Below are positions 1-8,137 of a DNA stretch of 57,793 bases, piece by piece (within the stretch, counting starts at the first letter, position 1; every line of letters begins with the position of its first letter). The notes under the pieces were generated by a model. The model was given only the letters and a program-made list of their open reading frames with translations, was not told the DNA's origin and ran no database searches. Both the position numbers and the translations under genes were made by a program. This DNA is from an uncultured Clostridia bacterium (GTDB taxonomy: Bacteria > Bacillota > Clostridia > Oscillospirales > Acutalibacteraceae), in assembly GCA_944383495.1 (NCBI GenBank), contig CALWPT010000011.1:1-57793 (forward strand), read 5' to 3'.

Positions 1-110
1 GGAGTGAATCATGGTGAAGTGCTTTTAGGGTAACTTTTCCTATATCCTCTCATATATGACTTTTCATAAAAAAGATTCACAAAAATTCACAACTTCACAG
101 GAACAACGAT
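1..110. repeat. Cluster of GTGAA/TTCAC repeats at the left edge
   Basis: Five short copies of GTGAA or its complement TTCAC occur within about 100 bases: GTGAATC near 4, GTGAAGT near 14, GATTCAC near 74, AATTCAC near 84 and ACTTCAC near 92. The left pair and right group are in opposite orientation. No gene is visible here. They could be a regulator-binding array or the remains of an element boundary; the window edge cuts off the context, so the function is unknown. Confidence 0.35.
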
Positions 111-112
111 CA

Positions 113-152
113 AAAAGTGCCATCACAACCATTCCGGCTGCGATGGTGCTTT
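113..152 (-). terminator. Intrinsic terminator after the DUF6809 gene
   Basis: On the minus strand the arms AGCACCATC and GATGGCACT form a stem just past the stop codon of the small gene at 157-453 and are followed by a T-run (CTTTTTG). Confidence 0.7.
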
Positions 153-156
153 GCTA

Positions 157-453
157 TTAGTTCATTTTGGGATCCGTGATGTCGCTTGTGCTGATCATGG
201 CCTCCAGCGCCAATCGCATGCCAATCTTGAAGCCGATGGTGAAGGCCGTTAGCTCGTTGGCATCATTGAGCTCCGATGCGCAATCCTTGAACTTCTCAAA
301 GATTTCCTGCTGCTCTTGCGTCAGTGTTTGCATCAGGTCATCCTCGTTTCGTGTCACCAAGTGCAGCAGATGGGAGTATATGCCGCCCTTGATGATGTCC
401 CGATCGCAAGGAGTGATGTTGCCGTAGTATAGTTCCTCTATGATATTTCGCAT
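157..453 (-). CDS. DUF6809-type small protein
   Basis: A 98-residue soluble protein that opens with RNIIEELYYGNITPCDRD and ends with a segment of the type AFTIGFKIGMRLALEAM. This pattern matches the small Clostridia proteins grouped as DUF6809 as I remember them; they have no known function and are frequent in accessory regions and mobile elements. The ATG at 451-453 follows a strong AAAGGAGGTGG ribosome site, and an intrinsic terminator follows the stop, so it looks like a complete single-gene unit. It is divergent from the restriction-modification module and may share its island. No membrane segment or catalytic motif is visible. Confidence 0.75.
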   Translation of the reverse strand: MRNIIEELYYGNITPCDRDIIKGGIYSHLLHLVTRNEDDLMQTLTQEQQEIFEKFKDCASELNDANELTAFTIGFKIGMRLALEAMISTSDITDPKMN

Positions 454-547
454 ATCGCCACCTCCTTTGGCAGGGACAATTAAGCCAGAAGTAATCGGAA
501 AAGTCCAGACTTCATTGCAAAAAAGAAAACGAATTTCTTGTAATCTA

Positions 548-576
548 TTGACTTTTTTAAATTATTGATTTATAAT
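548..576 (+). promoter_or_regulatory. Sigma-A promoter of the restriction-modification operon
   Basis: TTGACT at 548-553 and TATAAT at 571-576 are separated by 17 bases, close to the sigma-A consensus. It lies about 45 bases upstream of the regulator's TTG start and immediately before a perfect palindrome. Confidence 0.85.
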
Positions 577-598
577 AAATAAACAAATTTGTTTATTT
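577..598. promoter_or_regulatory. Perfect 22-bp palindromic operator
   Basis: The half-site AAATAAACAAA is followed directly by its exact reverse complement. The palindrome begins one base after the -10 hexamer, so a protein bound there would cover the transcription start. The first gene encodes an XRE-type HTH protein, which makes autoregulation the obvious inference. An 8-base half-site (AAATAAAC) recurs at 5041-5048 in the leader of the restriction enzyme gene. Confidence 0.7.
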
Positions 599-619
599 AC
601 GAGAAAGGAGGAAGCCGTT

Positions 620-997
620 TTGATCGAGCCTACAGAGTTTGGCATGTTTTTGAAGGCGAAAAGAAAAGCCGCAGGTCTCACACAAGATGATGTTGCTGCA
701 GCTATCAATAAAACAGGGCAATATATAAGCAATATAGAAAAAGGCAAAAATAATGCTCCTCCTAATAGTGCGGACATAGAGGCAATAATTCATGCTTTGG
801 GTCTAGATGATGCCGAATCAAAAGAATGTAGAAGATTAGCCGCTGCCGATCGAAATCAGCTTTCAAGCGAGCAAATGGCATATCTTTTAAAACACAAATC
901 GCTTTTAGCCCTAATTGATTTTGGCGTTGAAAATGAAATCAACGATTCCCGCTGGAAGGATGTATTTTCAATCATTTCAAGCGACGGTAGTCTTTGA
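620..997 (+). CDS. XRE-family HTH regulator (controller-like) of the R-M module
   Basis: A 125-residue protein with an N-terminal helix-turn-helix of the Cro/C1 type at about residues 6-62 (GLTQDDVAAAI, then QYISNIEKGK as recognition region). The C-terminal 45 residues are helical and charged with no known domain. It starts at TTG 620, placed by the AAAGGAGG ribosome site at 604-611. It is the first gene of an operon with two methyltransferases, and its promoter carries a 22-bp palindrome. Controller proteins of restriction-modification systems delay endonuclease expression until methylation is established; that role is inferred from position. It is longer than typical C proteins (about 80-100 residues), so it could be a general repressor. 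Confidence 0.8.
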   Translation: MIEPTEFGMFLKAKRKAAGLTQDDVAAAINKTGQYISNIEKGKNNAPPNSADIEAIIHALGLDDAESKECRRLAAADRNQLSSEQMAYLLKHKSLLALIDFGVENEINDSRWKDVFSIISSDGSL

Positions 998-1012
998 TCG
1001 GTGGTGATAATG

Positions 1013-2869
1013 ATGAGAAACAAAAAAAATATAACTGGAATTAACACCAGAATTACCGCGTTAGCGGACACCATACAAAAAGCTAGAATTGTTTTGTGTT
1101 CCGACAATAAGCAATTAGATCTCCACCCCGAAGAAACTAGAAAAATCATTCTTATTTGTCTAATGTTATTTCGCACACAAAACAACATTTATCCCTGCGA
1201 GGCCATCAGCCTAAAATGTGCACTCGTTACTCTCAAAATAGAACATTTCGATGTGTTTGATTTGCACACTAATGATGTCCTTCAAAACGTGGAACTTTCA
1301 GGCGCACTGAACGAACTATATCGCATTAATCAACATCCAGATTGGATCGACTTAATCAATTACGCTCTTGAAGCATTAGAATATGACGCAGAGGCATACT
1401 TCAACGTCAAAGTGTCGCGAGGTACAAGAAGTTCTAATAGCAAGAAGAAAGAGAGCGGCATTTACTACACACCACTTGATGTGGCAAATTTCATTGTTTC
1501 GCAATGCATCGACACCGCTTTGTCTTTTGCTGACAAGCCCTCTGTTTTAGATTGCAGTTGCGGATCCGGTGTTTTTTTAATCCAGAGCCTTTGTTATTTG
1601 GAACGTCGGCAAAACCCTGATCGCAATCTTGACGCATCCATGCGAATTCTTGATCAGTGCATATGGGGTGTCGATATTAGCCCGTCTGCTGTAGACTGTT
1701 GTAAAGCAGTGTTTTTGCAATACTATTTGGATAACTACGAGGATGCTGCAACACGATTAGGTGAAGTCTGGAAGGTAATTGACAAATCCATATTCGTTGG
1801 CGACGCTACTCATTTACAAGAAATTTCTATTCGAAACCCAAATTTTCCTCCGAAGTTTGATTGTATAGTAGGAAACCCACCATATGTCACCGAAGGCAGA
1901 GAATCAAATTTGTTCATTCCTTTTGTGGATAATTTGATAGCGTATTCATCAAATCGTAACTGTTCGGCTCTGATCCTCCCACTCTCCATTTGCTACTCAC
2001 AAGGCGGCGAATTTGTTCGGCTCCGAAATAAAATTCAAGCCGATGGCGCATCGTGGACTTTTATGAATTACGATAGAAGCCCAGATTCATTGTTTGGTGA
2101 TCAGGTTAAAACTCGCAACACTATTTTGTTTAGACGAAACGCCGAATCAACAACCGGTATTTTTACAACCAACTTACAGCGATGGACATCAGCGAATCGT
2201 ATTAATTTGTTCCAGAACTGTGCCCTCTGCAACATTTCTGAAATGTCAATTTCAAAGTATGTGCCCAAAATTTCAAGTGATATTGAAAAAGCTGGGTGCG
2301 AACGGATTAATTCCGGAAACTCAAACCTATATTCGCTTTTTGAACGCAGCAACAGCGATTGTTCTCTAATTGTAAATGGTACGGCCTACAATTGGCTTTG
2401 TGTATACGATCACATTCCGCCGTCAGTCGACGAAAATGAGAAACCGTATATGTCTGGCACTACAAGGATTTATCATCTACCTGATCGTGAGAGTCGTGAC
2501 TTTTGTATCGCTGTGCTCAGCAACCGCATTGCTTATTGGTTTTGGAGCGCAATAGGTGATGGCTTCCACTTTAATGCCTCATTCTTATCGGACTTTAGAA
2601 TCGGCAAGGATACTTTTACGGAATCGCAGTACTCCGAACTGTGCTGTTTAGGTAGAAAGTATTCGGAACAAATCAAGAGACATCCAACGCTCTCCTACAA
2701 CGCTGGAAAGAAAATCGTTAATTATTCTCATTGGGAAGCAATGGATACTGTTCGAAAAATCGAGAAGCTTATTATAGAAGCCTTAGATCTTCCGAATGAT
2801 TTTGCTTCTCATATAGAGCAATGGTATTTTAATCAGGTTCATTGTAACCGAGACAACGAAAAGAGGTAA
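1013..2869 (+). CDS. N6-adenine DNA methyltransferase, NPPY class (M1)
   Basis: A 618-residue SAM-dependent DNA methyltransferase that should protect the host recognition site. Motif X is GIYYTP at about 149-154, motif I is DCSCGSG at about 180-186 and motif IV is NPPY at about 288-291, the gamma-class order of TaqI/Eco57I-like N6-adenine enzymes. The C-terminal half (about 330-600) would hold the target-recognition domain. No nuclease motif is visible in the N-terminal 140 residues, so it appears to be methyltransferase only. GTG codons exist at 1001 and 1004 and an ATG at 1010, but ATG 1013 is best spaced from GGTGGTGA at 1000-1007. The gene is AT-rich compared with the core genome. Confidence 0.85.
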   Translation: MRNKKNITGINTRITALADTIQKARIVLCSDNKQLDLHPEETRKIILICLMLFRTQNNIYPCEAISLKCALVTLKIEHFDVFDLHTNDVLQNVELSGALNELYRINQHPDWIDLINYALEALEYDAEAYFNVKVSRGTRSSNSKKKESGIYYTPLDVANFIVSQCIDTALSFADKPSVLDCSCGSGVFLIQSLCYLERRQNPDRNLDASMRILDQCIWGVDISPSAVDCCKAVFLQYYLDNYEDAATRLGEVWKVIDKSIFVGDATHLQEISIRNPNFPPKFDCIVGNPPYVTEGRESNLFIPFVDNLIAYSSNRNCSALILPLSICYSQGGEFVRLRNKIQADGASWTFMNYDRSPDSLFGDQVKTRNTILFRRNAESTTGIFTTNLQRWTSANRINLFQNCALCNISEMSISKYVPKISSDIEKAGCERINSGNSNLYSLFERSNSDCSLIVNGTAYNWLCVYDHIPPSVDENEKPYMSGTTRIYHLPDRESRDFCIAVLSNRIAYWFWSAIGDGFHFNASFLSDFRIGKDTFTESQYSELCCLGRKYSEQIKRHPTLSYNAGKKIVNYSHWEAMDTVRKIEKLIIEALDLPNDFASHIEQWYFNQVHCNRDNEKR

Positions 2870-2875
2870 ATAACA

Positions 2876-3745
2876 ATGTCGAACATCATTTCGCCAGAAA
2901 TAAAAGAAGCGTCCAAACTCACCAGTGAGGAATGGAAGGAATGGACAAAAACAGTTTGGAGCATTGCCAACATCAGTGACGGCATTCACCCCGCTGTTTA
3001 TCCTCCCGAGATCCCTTACCGTTTAATCAGAATGTTTTCATTTGTTGGGGAAACGGTTTTGGATCCTTTTTCTGGAATGGCTACCACAGGAAGAGTGGCC
3101 CTTCAAAATAACCGTTCTTATATTGGCTTTGAAACGAACCCTGTCTACCACAGCGAATCTTTGAGGCGATTGGGTGAATCTGTATTGCCTGAAAACGGTT
3201 ATGATTGTCGTTATGAAGTATCAAATTCAAGTTCATGCGATATGAGTCATGTCAAAGATGATAGCGTAGGAATCGTGGTGACTTCCCCTCCTTATTGGAA
3301 TAAAGCTGATTATGGTGAGTATGATGGAAACATCGGTGGCTTTGAATACTATGATGATTTTTTATCTGAACTTCAAAAGGTTTTTGTCGAATGTTACCGT
3401 GTGTTAAAGCCCGGAAGAAAAATGTGTGTTGTCACAGCAAATGTTAACCAGAACACAAAAGAACACGGTCTTCTCACCATCCCGCTGGCTACAGATATGA
3501 CCAAAGTTCTCCAGTCTTGCGGATTTGCCCTTATTAATCAAATCATCTGGAACAAAGATGGTACCGGCGGAAGATGGGGATCTGCGAATTCTCAAAGGCC
3601 TATTTTTGGTAGTTATCCCTATCCACCTAATTTCCTTTTTAAGAACGTCAATGAGTATATTATCATCGTTCAGAAACCCGATCCCAAAAAGAAGAACTCA
3701 AAAGCTCCTTCTTACAACGAATTGTTCAGAAACGAACCTGTATAA
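2876..3745 (+). CDS. Second DNA methyltransferase, TSPPYW type (M2)
   Basis: A 289-residue protein of the N6_N4_Mtase superfamily. Motif I is DPFSGMATTG at 63-72 and motif IV is TSPPYW at 136-141. SPPY followed by Trp is typical of N4-cytosine enzymes, although N6-adenine activity cannot be excluded. The segment IHPAVYPPEIPYRLI at about 37-51, which resembles the motif X normally near the C-terminus of beta-class enzymes, lies before motif I, so the order is X-I-IV, a permuted arrangement. The gene starts six bases after M1 stops and ends at a bidirectional terminator. Two methyltransferases in one system usually mean an asymmetric recognition sequence with one enzyme per strand. Confidence 0.85.
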   Translation: MSNIISPEIKEASKLTSEEWKEWTKTVWSIANISDGIHPAVYPPEIPYRLIRMFSFVGETVLDPFSGMATTGRVALQNNRSYIGFETNPVYHSESLRRLGESVLPENGYDCRYEVSNSSSCDMSHVKDDSVGIVVTSPPYWNKADYGEYDGNIGGFEYYDDFLSELQKVFVECYRVLKPGRKMCVVTANVNQNTKEHGLLTIPLATDMTKVLQSCGFALINQIIWNKDGTGGRWGSANSQRPIFGSYPYPPNFLFKNVNEYIIIVQKPDPKKKNSKAPSYNELFRNEPV

Positions 3746-3748
3746 CAA

Positions 3749-3791
3749 AAAATGGCGCTGCCGGCTTTAACCGACAGCGCCATTTTATTTT
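3749..3791. terminator. Bidirectional terminator between M2 and the endonuclease
   Basis: Arms AATGGCGCTG and CAGCGCCATT flank a CCGG...CCG core and loop, with A-rich sequence on the left and a T-rich run (ATTTTATTTTTT) on the right. It serves the two convergent genes. Confidence 0.85.
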
Positions 3792-4982
3792 TTACACAAT
3801 TGGGCAGTTGTCCCACAAAGAGAACATCGTACTTTCGTCTATAACTTCATACGGAAGGGATCTACCAGTAGGGCGTGCCTTTAACCGAGCGTTGATGGCG
3901 TCGTATCCTTCATTGCCCGCCAACAATATCATGTAGACGAAAAGATTGGCATTTACCCTCTTAAGAATCAAAACCGGTCTTGTTTCCGGGTTTGCTGGAT
4001 AATTTGTATCAAGCATGGATGCTCCTGCTAATTCGATTTTAACATTGCGATTTCGCTGGCTGAAAACAACTTGCCGATGTTCGATTTCACCAACTGCTCC
4101 CGACGCAAGCATTTCCTGTACAAGGATGCCATCTCCAGGTTTGAGACAAAAATACTGTTCAAGAAGATCTACAGTGAAATGCACCTGCTTCGATCGGTCA
4201 CCTGCTCGCGGCACCAATCTGATAAGGTAAGTATTATCTTCTTTGCTCACCTTGGCCGATTCCACCTGAACAGGCTTTTTCGGCGTGGGAGATTCCTTAG
4301 CGTCTGTCTTTGCAGTTTTGCCTTTACGGAACTGTTCGGGGAGCGCCGGAGCCGGAAACACTTCGTTTCCGAACAGTTTGCTTTTTCTGGCAGTAGCTCG
4401 CGCCTGCTTTGCACTTTCTGCCAGCGCTTTTCTCTGCTGAATTTCCTTGATGACATATCCGCCTGATATTAATTCCTCAAGAAATGCCTCATCCAGTTTG
4501 CGGCTGCATACAGAATCGGCATCTGTATAAGTGGAATAGATTCCGGCGAGCGTCTCATTTTCTTTTTGCGCATCCTCACCAACAAGTGCGGTTGAAGTGC
4601 TCAATTCGTAATTGCTAAAAAGTCCACCAGCTGTTAGATTGTTCGACCCAATCGCATACCAGCAAGTGTTTTCTCCGGATAACCAATAACATTTTATATG
4701 GAATGTCTGGGAAACACTTTCTGAGTGGAAAATATAAACCTCGTTTGCAAGCTTTAACAATTGACCAAGCGCGTCGTAGGTTGTGTTTTGCTGATCAATG
4801 CCGACTACACAACGAATTATGCCACCGTTATTGCGGAATTTTTCAAGATAGGGTGAGATTCTATATACTCCGCTCAATTTTGCGTAAGCAACCATTATTG
4901 TGAGCTGATTGAATTGGTTGCTTTCGATGGCTTTTATCAGCTGGATTCCTAACTGCTCGTCATGAGGTTGATTAACTATCAT
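3792..4982 (-). CDS. PLD-type restriction endonuclease (NgoFVII/BfiI-like)
   Basis: A 396-residue predicted type II endonuclease. The N-terminal half is a phospholipase-D fold with HIK at 95-97, GSNNLT with Asn115 and NYE with Glu126. As I recall it, BfiI uses His105, Lys107, Asn125 and Glu136, and the 18- and 11-residue spacings are identical here. One HKD motif per chain implies a dimeric active site that needs no metal ion. A Lys/Ala/Pro-rich linker (about 185-240) leads to a C-terminal domain ending in RPVLILKRVNANLFVYM, probably the B3-like DNA-recognition domain. ATG 4982 has CTCCTCCTT (AAGGAGGAG on the coding strand) at 4987-4995; an upstream in-frame ATG at 5006 lacks such a site. It converges on M2. 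Confidence 0.85.
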   Translation of the reverse strand: MIVNQPHDEQLGIQLIKAIESNQFNQLTIMVAYAKLSGVYRISPYLEKFRNNGGIIRCVVGIDQQNTTYDALGQLLKLANEVYIFHSESVSQTFHIKCYWLSGENTCWYAIGSNNLTAGGLFSNYELSTSTALVGEDAQKENETLAGIYSTYTDADSVCSRKLDEAFLEELISGGYVIKEIQQRKALAESAKQARATARKSKLFGNEVFPAPALPEQFRKGKTAKTDAKESPTPKKPVQVESAKVSKEDNTYLIRLVPRAGDRSKQVHFTVDLLEQYFCLKPGDGILVQEMLASGAVGEIEHRQVVFSQRNRNVKIELAGASMLDTNYPANPETRPVLILKRVNANLFVYMILLAGNEGYDAINARLKARPTGRSLPYEVIDESTMFSLWDNCPIV

Positions 4983-5076
4983 ATTGCTCCTCCTTGCATT
5001 TTTCATGTATGGAAAGCTTTAATATAAATAACGATTCGTCAAATAAACCGTACAAATTCCAATCTTAATTAATTTA

Positions 5077-5105
5077 AGTATAGCATAAAGTTGCATAATT
5101 TTCAA
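5077..5105 (-). promoter_or_regulatory. Promoter of the PLD endonuclease gene
   Basis: On the minus strand TTGAAA (5100-5105) and TATACT (5077-5082) are 17 bases apart, leaving a leader of about 85 bases. The leader contains AAATAAAC at 5041-5048, matching 8 of 11 bases of the palindrome half-site at the regulator's own promoter. Confidence 0.65.
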
Positions 5106-5222
5106 TATATGCACCAAAATCGGTTGCAAAGCTGTATATGTAGTAATAAATCGTTTTCGAATCCTGTCCCCGCGCACCTTTTGTTGCTAACACATTGAGC
5201 GTGATTTCCGCTCCTGCAAAAG

Positions 5223-5272
5223 AAAAAACGGCTGATTTCTGGCGCTGATCCACCAGTCATCAACCGTTTTTT
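5223..5272. terminator. Strong hairpin with A- and T-rich flanks
   Basis: AAAAAACGGCTGAT pairs imperfectly with ATCAACCGTTTTTT around GGCGCTGATCCACC. The T-run on either strand makes it a plausible bidirectional terminator insulating the tRNA unit from the endonuclease promoter. Confidence 0.6.
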
Positions 5273-5318
5273 GCTGCTATATACGTGTTTCGCCCTCAAC
5301 ACAGTGCTATAAAAGAGA

Positions 5319-5354
5319 ATTGACTCACAAGTCTTGGTAGACTTATGAGTCAAT
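5319..5354 (-). terminator. Hairpin terminator of tRNA-fMet
   Basis: ATTGACTCA-C-AAGTCT and AGACTT-A-TGAGTCAAT pair over 16 positions with one mismatch, starting a few bases past the tRNA 3' end. On the minus strand the stem is followed by TCTCTTTT. Confidence 0.65.
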
Positions 5355-5359
5355 CATTA

Positions 5360-5435
<76 letters not shown>

Positions 5436-5756
5436 ATATTTGTTTGCTTAGTTATATTACCATACTCTTTCCCAAATTGCAAGTATTATTTTATTCAATG
5501 ATATTTTTCTTGCTTTTATCGGTCAAACACCGTATCATAAGGCTAGAGGCTCAGCGTGCCTCGTTTTGACAGAGAGGGTATGTGGCATACGCCTTGCCCG
5601 CTATGGATCCGCTGGAACTTATGTGCCGCATAACAATCCTTCTTCTTGTACTGCGCGGGTGAACACTGCCCCTTGCAGCGCGGCATGATAGGTATGTCCG
5701 CAGCGGCAGGCTTTCACCGCCAGTTCTAATACAGAAAAATTGTTAGGAAGTGTCAT
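5436..5756. other. Gene-free stretch between tRNA-fMet and the EamA gene
   Basis: Holds the tRNA promoter near 5454-5482 and a small hairpin GAGGC...GCCTC followed by GTTTTG near 5546-5566. I see no gene. An in-frame run across the antisense of the tRNA is the familiar artefact and is rejected. Confidence 0.6.
5454..5482 (-). promoter_or_regulatory. Promoter of tRNA-fMet
   Basis: Minus strand: TTGCAA at 5477-5482, 17-base spacer, TAATAT at 5454-5459. The -10 element ends 18 bases before the first tRNA base. Confidence 0.7.
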
Positions 5757-6683
5757 ATGAAAATCGGATACCTGTACATTGCTCTTTCCACCATTTTGTT
5801 CAGCACCATGGAAATTGCGCTTAAATCTGTTTCGGGAAGCTTCCAGCCCCTTCAAATTGTTTTTCTGCGGTTTTTGATCGGCGGCATCGTTCTGCTCCCA
5901 TTTGCTGTTTTCGCTCTAAAAAAACGGGGAACTAGGCTTTCTGGCCGGGATATTGGCTTTTTCGCTCTAACCGGCTTTTTATGCGTTGTGGTGAGCATGA
6001 CCTTTTTTCAGCTGGGTGTGGATAATGCCAATGCGTCGACGGCTGCCGTCTTATTTAGCTGCAACCCGGTTTTCGTGATTCCCCTGGCCCGGATTTTTCT
6101 AAAAGAGAAAATTACCGCAAACATGGTGCTGTCAGTCCTCATTACCCTTGGCGGCATGGCTTTTATTGTCAATCCCTTGTCCTCAGGCTTCACCTTGGGA
6201 GTTGTTTGCTCTATTCTGGCGGCCGCGACCTTCGCCCTATACAGCGTGGTGGGCAAAAAACGCACCAAACTGTATGGAGGGCTGGCCCTAACCTGCTTTT
6301 CCTTTTTAATTGGAAGCCTAATTATGCTGGGCATAATAGTATTGGGATATATTCCGCCTGTGGCGGATTGGCTGGAAAGCTGGGGATTATCGCTGCTTGC
6401 CGGTGTGCCTCTGGCGAAAGGTCTCAGTATGGGGATCCTTCCACAGCTTTTGTATATTGCCGTGGGAGTGACGGGGCTTGGCTATACCTTTTATTTTCTG
6501 GCGATGGAAAAAACCTCGGCGGTTAGCGCATCCCTTGTGTTTTTTATTAAGCCGGCGCTGGCGCCTATTCTGGCGCTGCTGCTGCTCCACGAACCCATTG
6601 GCGCTACGATGTGGATTGGAATCGGGCTGATTTTGGCTGGTTCGGCCGTCACCCTCGTCCCTGGATGGAGAAAGAGTCGATAA
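5757..6683 (+). CDS. EamA/DMT-superfamily exporter
   Basis: A 308-residue inner-membrane protein with about ten hydrophobic segments arranged as two EamA repeats (roughly residues 5-140 and 150-300). It begins IGYLYIALSTILFSTMEIALK, and the second repeat contains VTGLGYTFYFLAMEKTSAVSASLV, typical of drug/metabolite transporters in this family. Members export amino acids, nucleosides or metabolites; the substrate cannot be read from sequence. ATG 5757 follows AGGAAG at about 10 bases. The stop codon abuts the ATG of hflX (TAAATG), so the two are probably cotranscribed. Confidence 0.9.
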   Translation: MKIGYLYIALSTILFSTMEIALKSVSGSFQPLQIVFLRFLIGGIVLLPFAVFALKKRGTRLSGRDIGFFALTGFLCVVVSMTFFQLGVDNANASTAAVLFSCNPVFVIPLARIFLKEKITANMVLSVLITLGGMAFIVNPLSSGFTLGVVCSILAAATFALYSVVGKKRTKLYGGLALTCFSFLIGSLIMLGIIVLGYIPPVADWLESWGLSLLAGVPLAKGLSMGILPQLLYIAVGVTGLGYTFYFLAMEKTSAVSASLVFFIKPALAPILALLLLHEPIGATMWIGIGLILAGSAVTLVPGWRKSR

Positions 6684-7964
6684 ATGGAACTGCATCAAGT
6701 GGAGAAAGAACGCGCCGTGCTTGTTTCGGTGGATTTGGGCGAGAGCGGCGCGGAAGCATCCCTCGCGGAGTTGGAGGAACTGGCGAAAACCGCCGGCGCG
6801 GAGGTTATCGCCGCGGTGACGCAAAAGCGGAAAAGCTATGATCCCGTTACCTGTATCGGCGGCGGAAGGCTCTTGGAGCTTGCCGATTTTTGCCAAAGCA
6901 GCCGTGTGGATTTAATTATTTTTGACTGCGAGCTTTCGCCTGTTTGGCAGCGGAACATCGAGGATCGAACCGGTGTGCGTACCATTGACCGCACGCTGCT
7001 GATTCTGGATATATTTGCCGCCCATGCCAAGACCCGGGAGGGCATTTTACAGGTGGAGCTGGCTCAGTACCAATACGCTTTAACCCGGCTTGCAGGAAAG
7101 GGAGGCGAACTGTCCCGGCTCGGCGGCGGCATAGGCACCCGCGGGCCTGGGGAAAGCAAGCTGGAAACAGACCGGCGGCATATCCGCCGGCGCATCATAA
7201 CGATTCGCCAGCAACTGGAAACGGTCAAGCGGAGCCGGGAATCCCTTCGCCGCCGCCGAGCGAAAAACCGTTTGGCCACCGTCGCCATTGTCGGATATAC
7301 CAACGCGGGAAAATCCACCCTTTTTAATGTACTGACCGGCGCCGATGTTCTCGCGCAAGACAAGCTGTTCGCCACGCTGGATCCTACATCCCGCGGCGTT
7401 TCCCTGCCCAACGGCAGAACGGTGCTGCTAATCGACACCGTTGGTTTAATCCGCAACCTGCCTCACCATCTGGTGGATGCATTTCGCGCCACGCTGGAAG
7501 AGGCTGCGCAGGCTGATCTGCTTTTAAACGTTTGTGATGCTTCCAGCCCTGAAGCGGGGGTGCATTTGCAGGTGACTGCGGGGCTTTTAAAGGAACTGGG
7601 CTGCCCGCAGGATAAGATCATCCCGGTCCTCAACAAGTGCGATCTTGCGCCGGCTTTGGAAGGCTTGGCGGGCCCGGGGGCGGTGTGTATTTCCGCCAAA
7701 GCCGGAATAGGGCTGGATGCGCTGCTGGAGCGCATTGCCGCGGCGCTGCCGCCTTCTTCCTTCCGGGTGCGGCTGCTTTTGCCCTTTGCGCAGGGGGCGC
7801 TGGCCGCGAAGATCCGTACGTCGGGTGTGGTGCATTCCCAAACGTTTACAGCGGAGGGCGTTTTGATGGAGGCAACGGTGGACGCGGCTGTCTATCCCAA
7901 GCTTGTACCGTATCTAGCAAAAGGGGATGGTCAGTGCCCTTCGGATACCGCTGGTTCATCGTGA
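6684..7964 (+). CDS. hflX: Ribosome-associated GTPase HflX
   Basis: A 426-residue GTPase that binds the large ribosomal subunit and splits stalled or hibernating ribosomes under stress. The N-terminal HflX domain (about 1-175) includes the glycine-rich motif GGGIGTRGPGESKLE at 147-161 and the start of a basic coiled coil. The G domain follows with G1 GYTNAGKST at 204-212, G3 DTVGL at 251-255 and G4 NKCD at 317-320. All nucleotide-binding motifs are intact and the length is normal. It starts directly at the stop of the EamA gene, with GGAG inside that gene's end as ribosome site. Confidence 0.95.
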   Translation: MELHQVEKERAVLVSVDLGESGAEASLAELEELAKTAGAEVIAAVTQKRKSYDPVTCIGGGRLLELADFCQSSRVDLIIFDCELSPVWQRNIEDRTGVRTIDRTLLILDIFAAHAKTREGILQVELAQYQYALTRLAGKGGELSRLGGGIGTRGPGESKLETDRRHIRRRIITIRQQLETVKRSRESLRRRRAKNRLATVAIVGYTNAGKSTLFNVLTGADVLAQDKLFATLDPTSRGVSLPNGRTVLLIDTVGLIRNLPHHLVDAFRATLEEAAQADLLLNVCDASSPEAGVHLQVTAGLLKELGCPQDKIIPVLNKCDLAPALEGLAGPGAVCISAKAGIGLDALLERIAAALPPSSFRVRLLLPFAQGALAAKIRTSGVVHSQTFTAEGVLMEATVDAAVYPKLVPYLAKGDGQCPSDTAGSS

Positions 7965-8005
7965 ATACGCAGCAAAGATCCTGAATATTTTCCCCTAAAA
8001 ACATG

Positions 8006-8056
8006 ATGGGTACGGGCGCTAAGGAGGCCGACAGCCTCCTTAGCGCCCGTACCCAT
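8006..8056 (-). terminator. 22-bp perfect hairpin between convergent genes
   Basis: Bases 8006-8027 pair without mismatch with 8035-8056 around the 7-base loop CCGACAG. On the minus strand the stem is followed by CATGTTTTTAGG, so it best serves the lipoprotein gene. On the plus strand no T-run follows, although the stem could still slow transcription from hflX. Confidence 0.75.
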
Positions 8057-8137
8057 AAACGGCATTTTATAATGGCTCAGCCGCTTTCTGCAAGGCTGAG
8101 GCATCAAATCGCAAGCCGTTCCTTCATTGTCTGCAAA

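Larger units (their letters stand above)
5007..5359. other. Gene-free stretch between the endonuclease and tRNA-fMet
   Basis: About 350 AT-rich bases without a convincing gene. They hold the endonuclease promoter, a near-palindrome CTTAATTAATTTAAG at 5064-5078 and two strong hairpins at 5223-5272 and 5319-5354. A minus-strand reading frame across 5102-5353 has no ribosome site and overlaps both hairpins, so I do not call it. Confidence 0.6.

Noticed and set aside
5102..5353. 83-codon minus-strand frame
   Set aside because: It crosses two strong hairpins and has no ribosome site or known domain.
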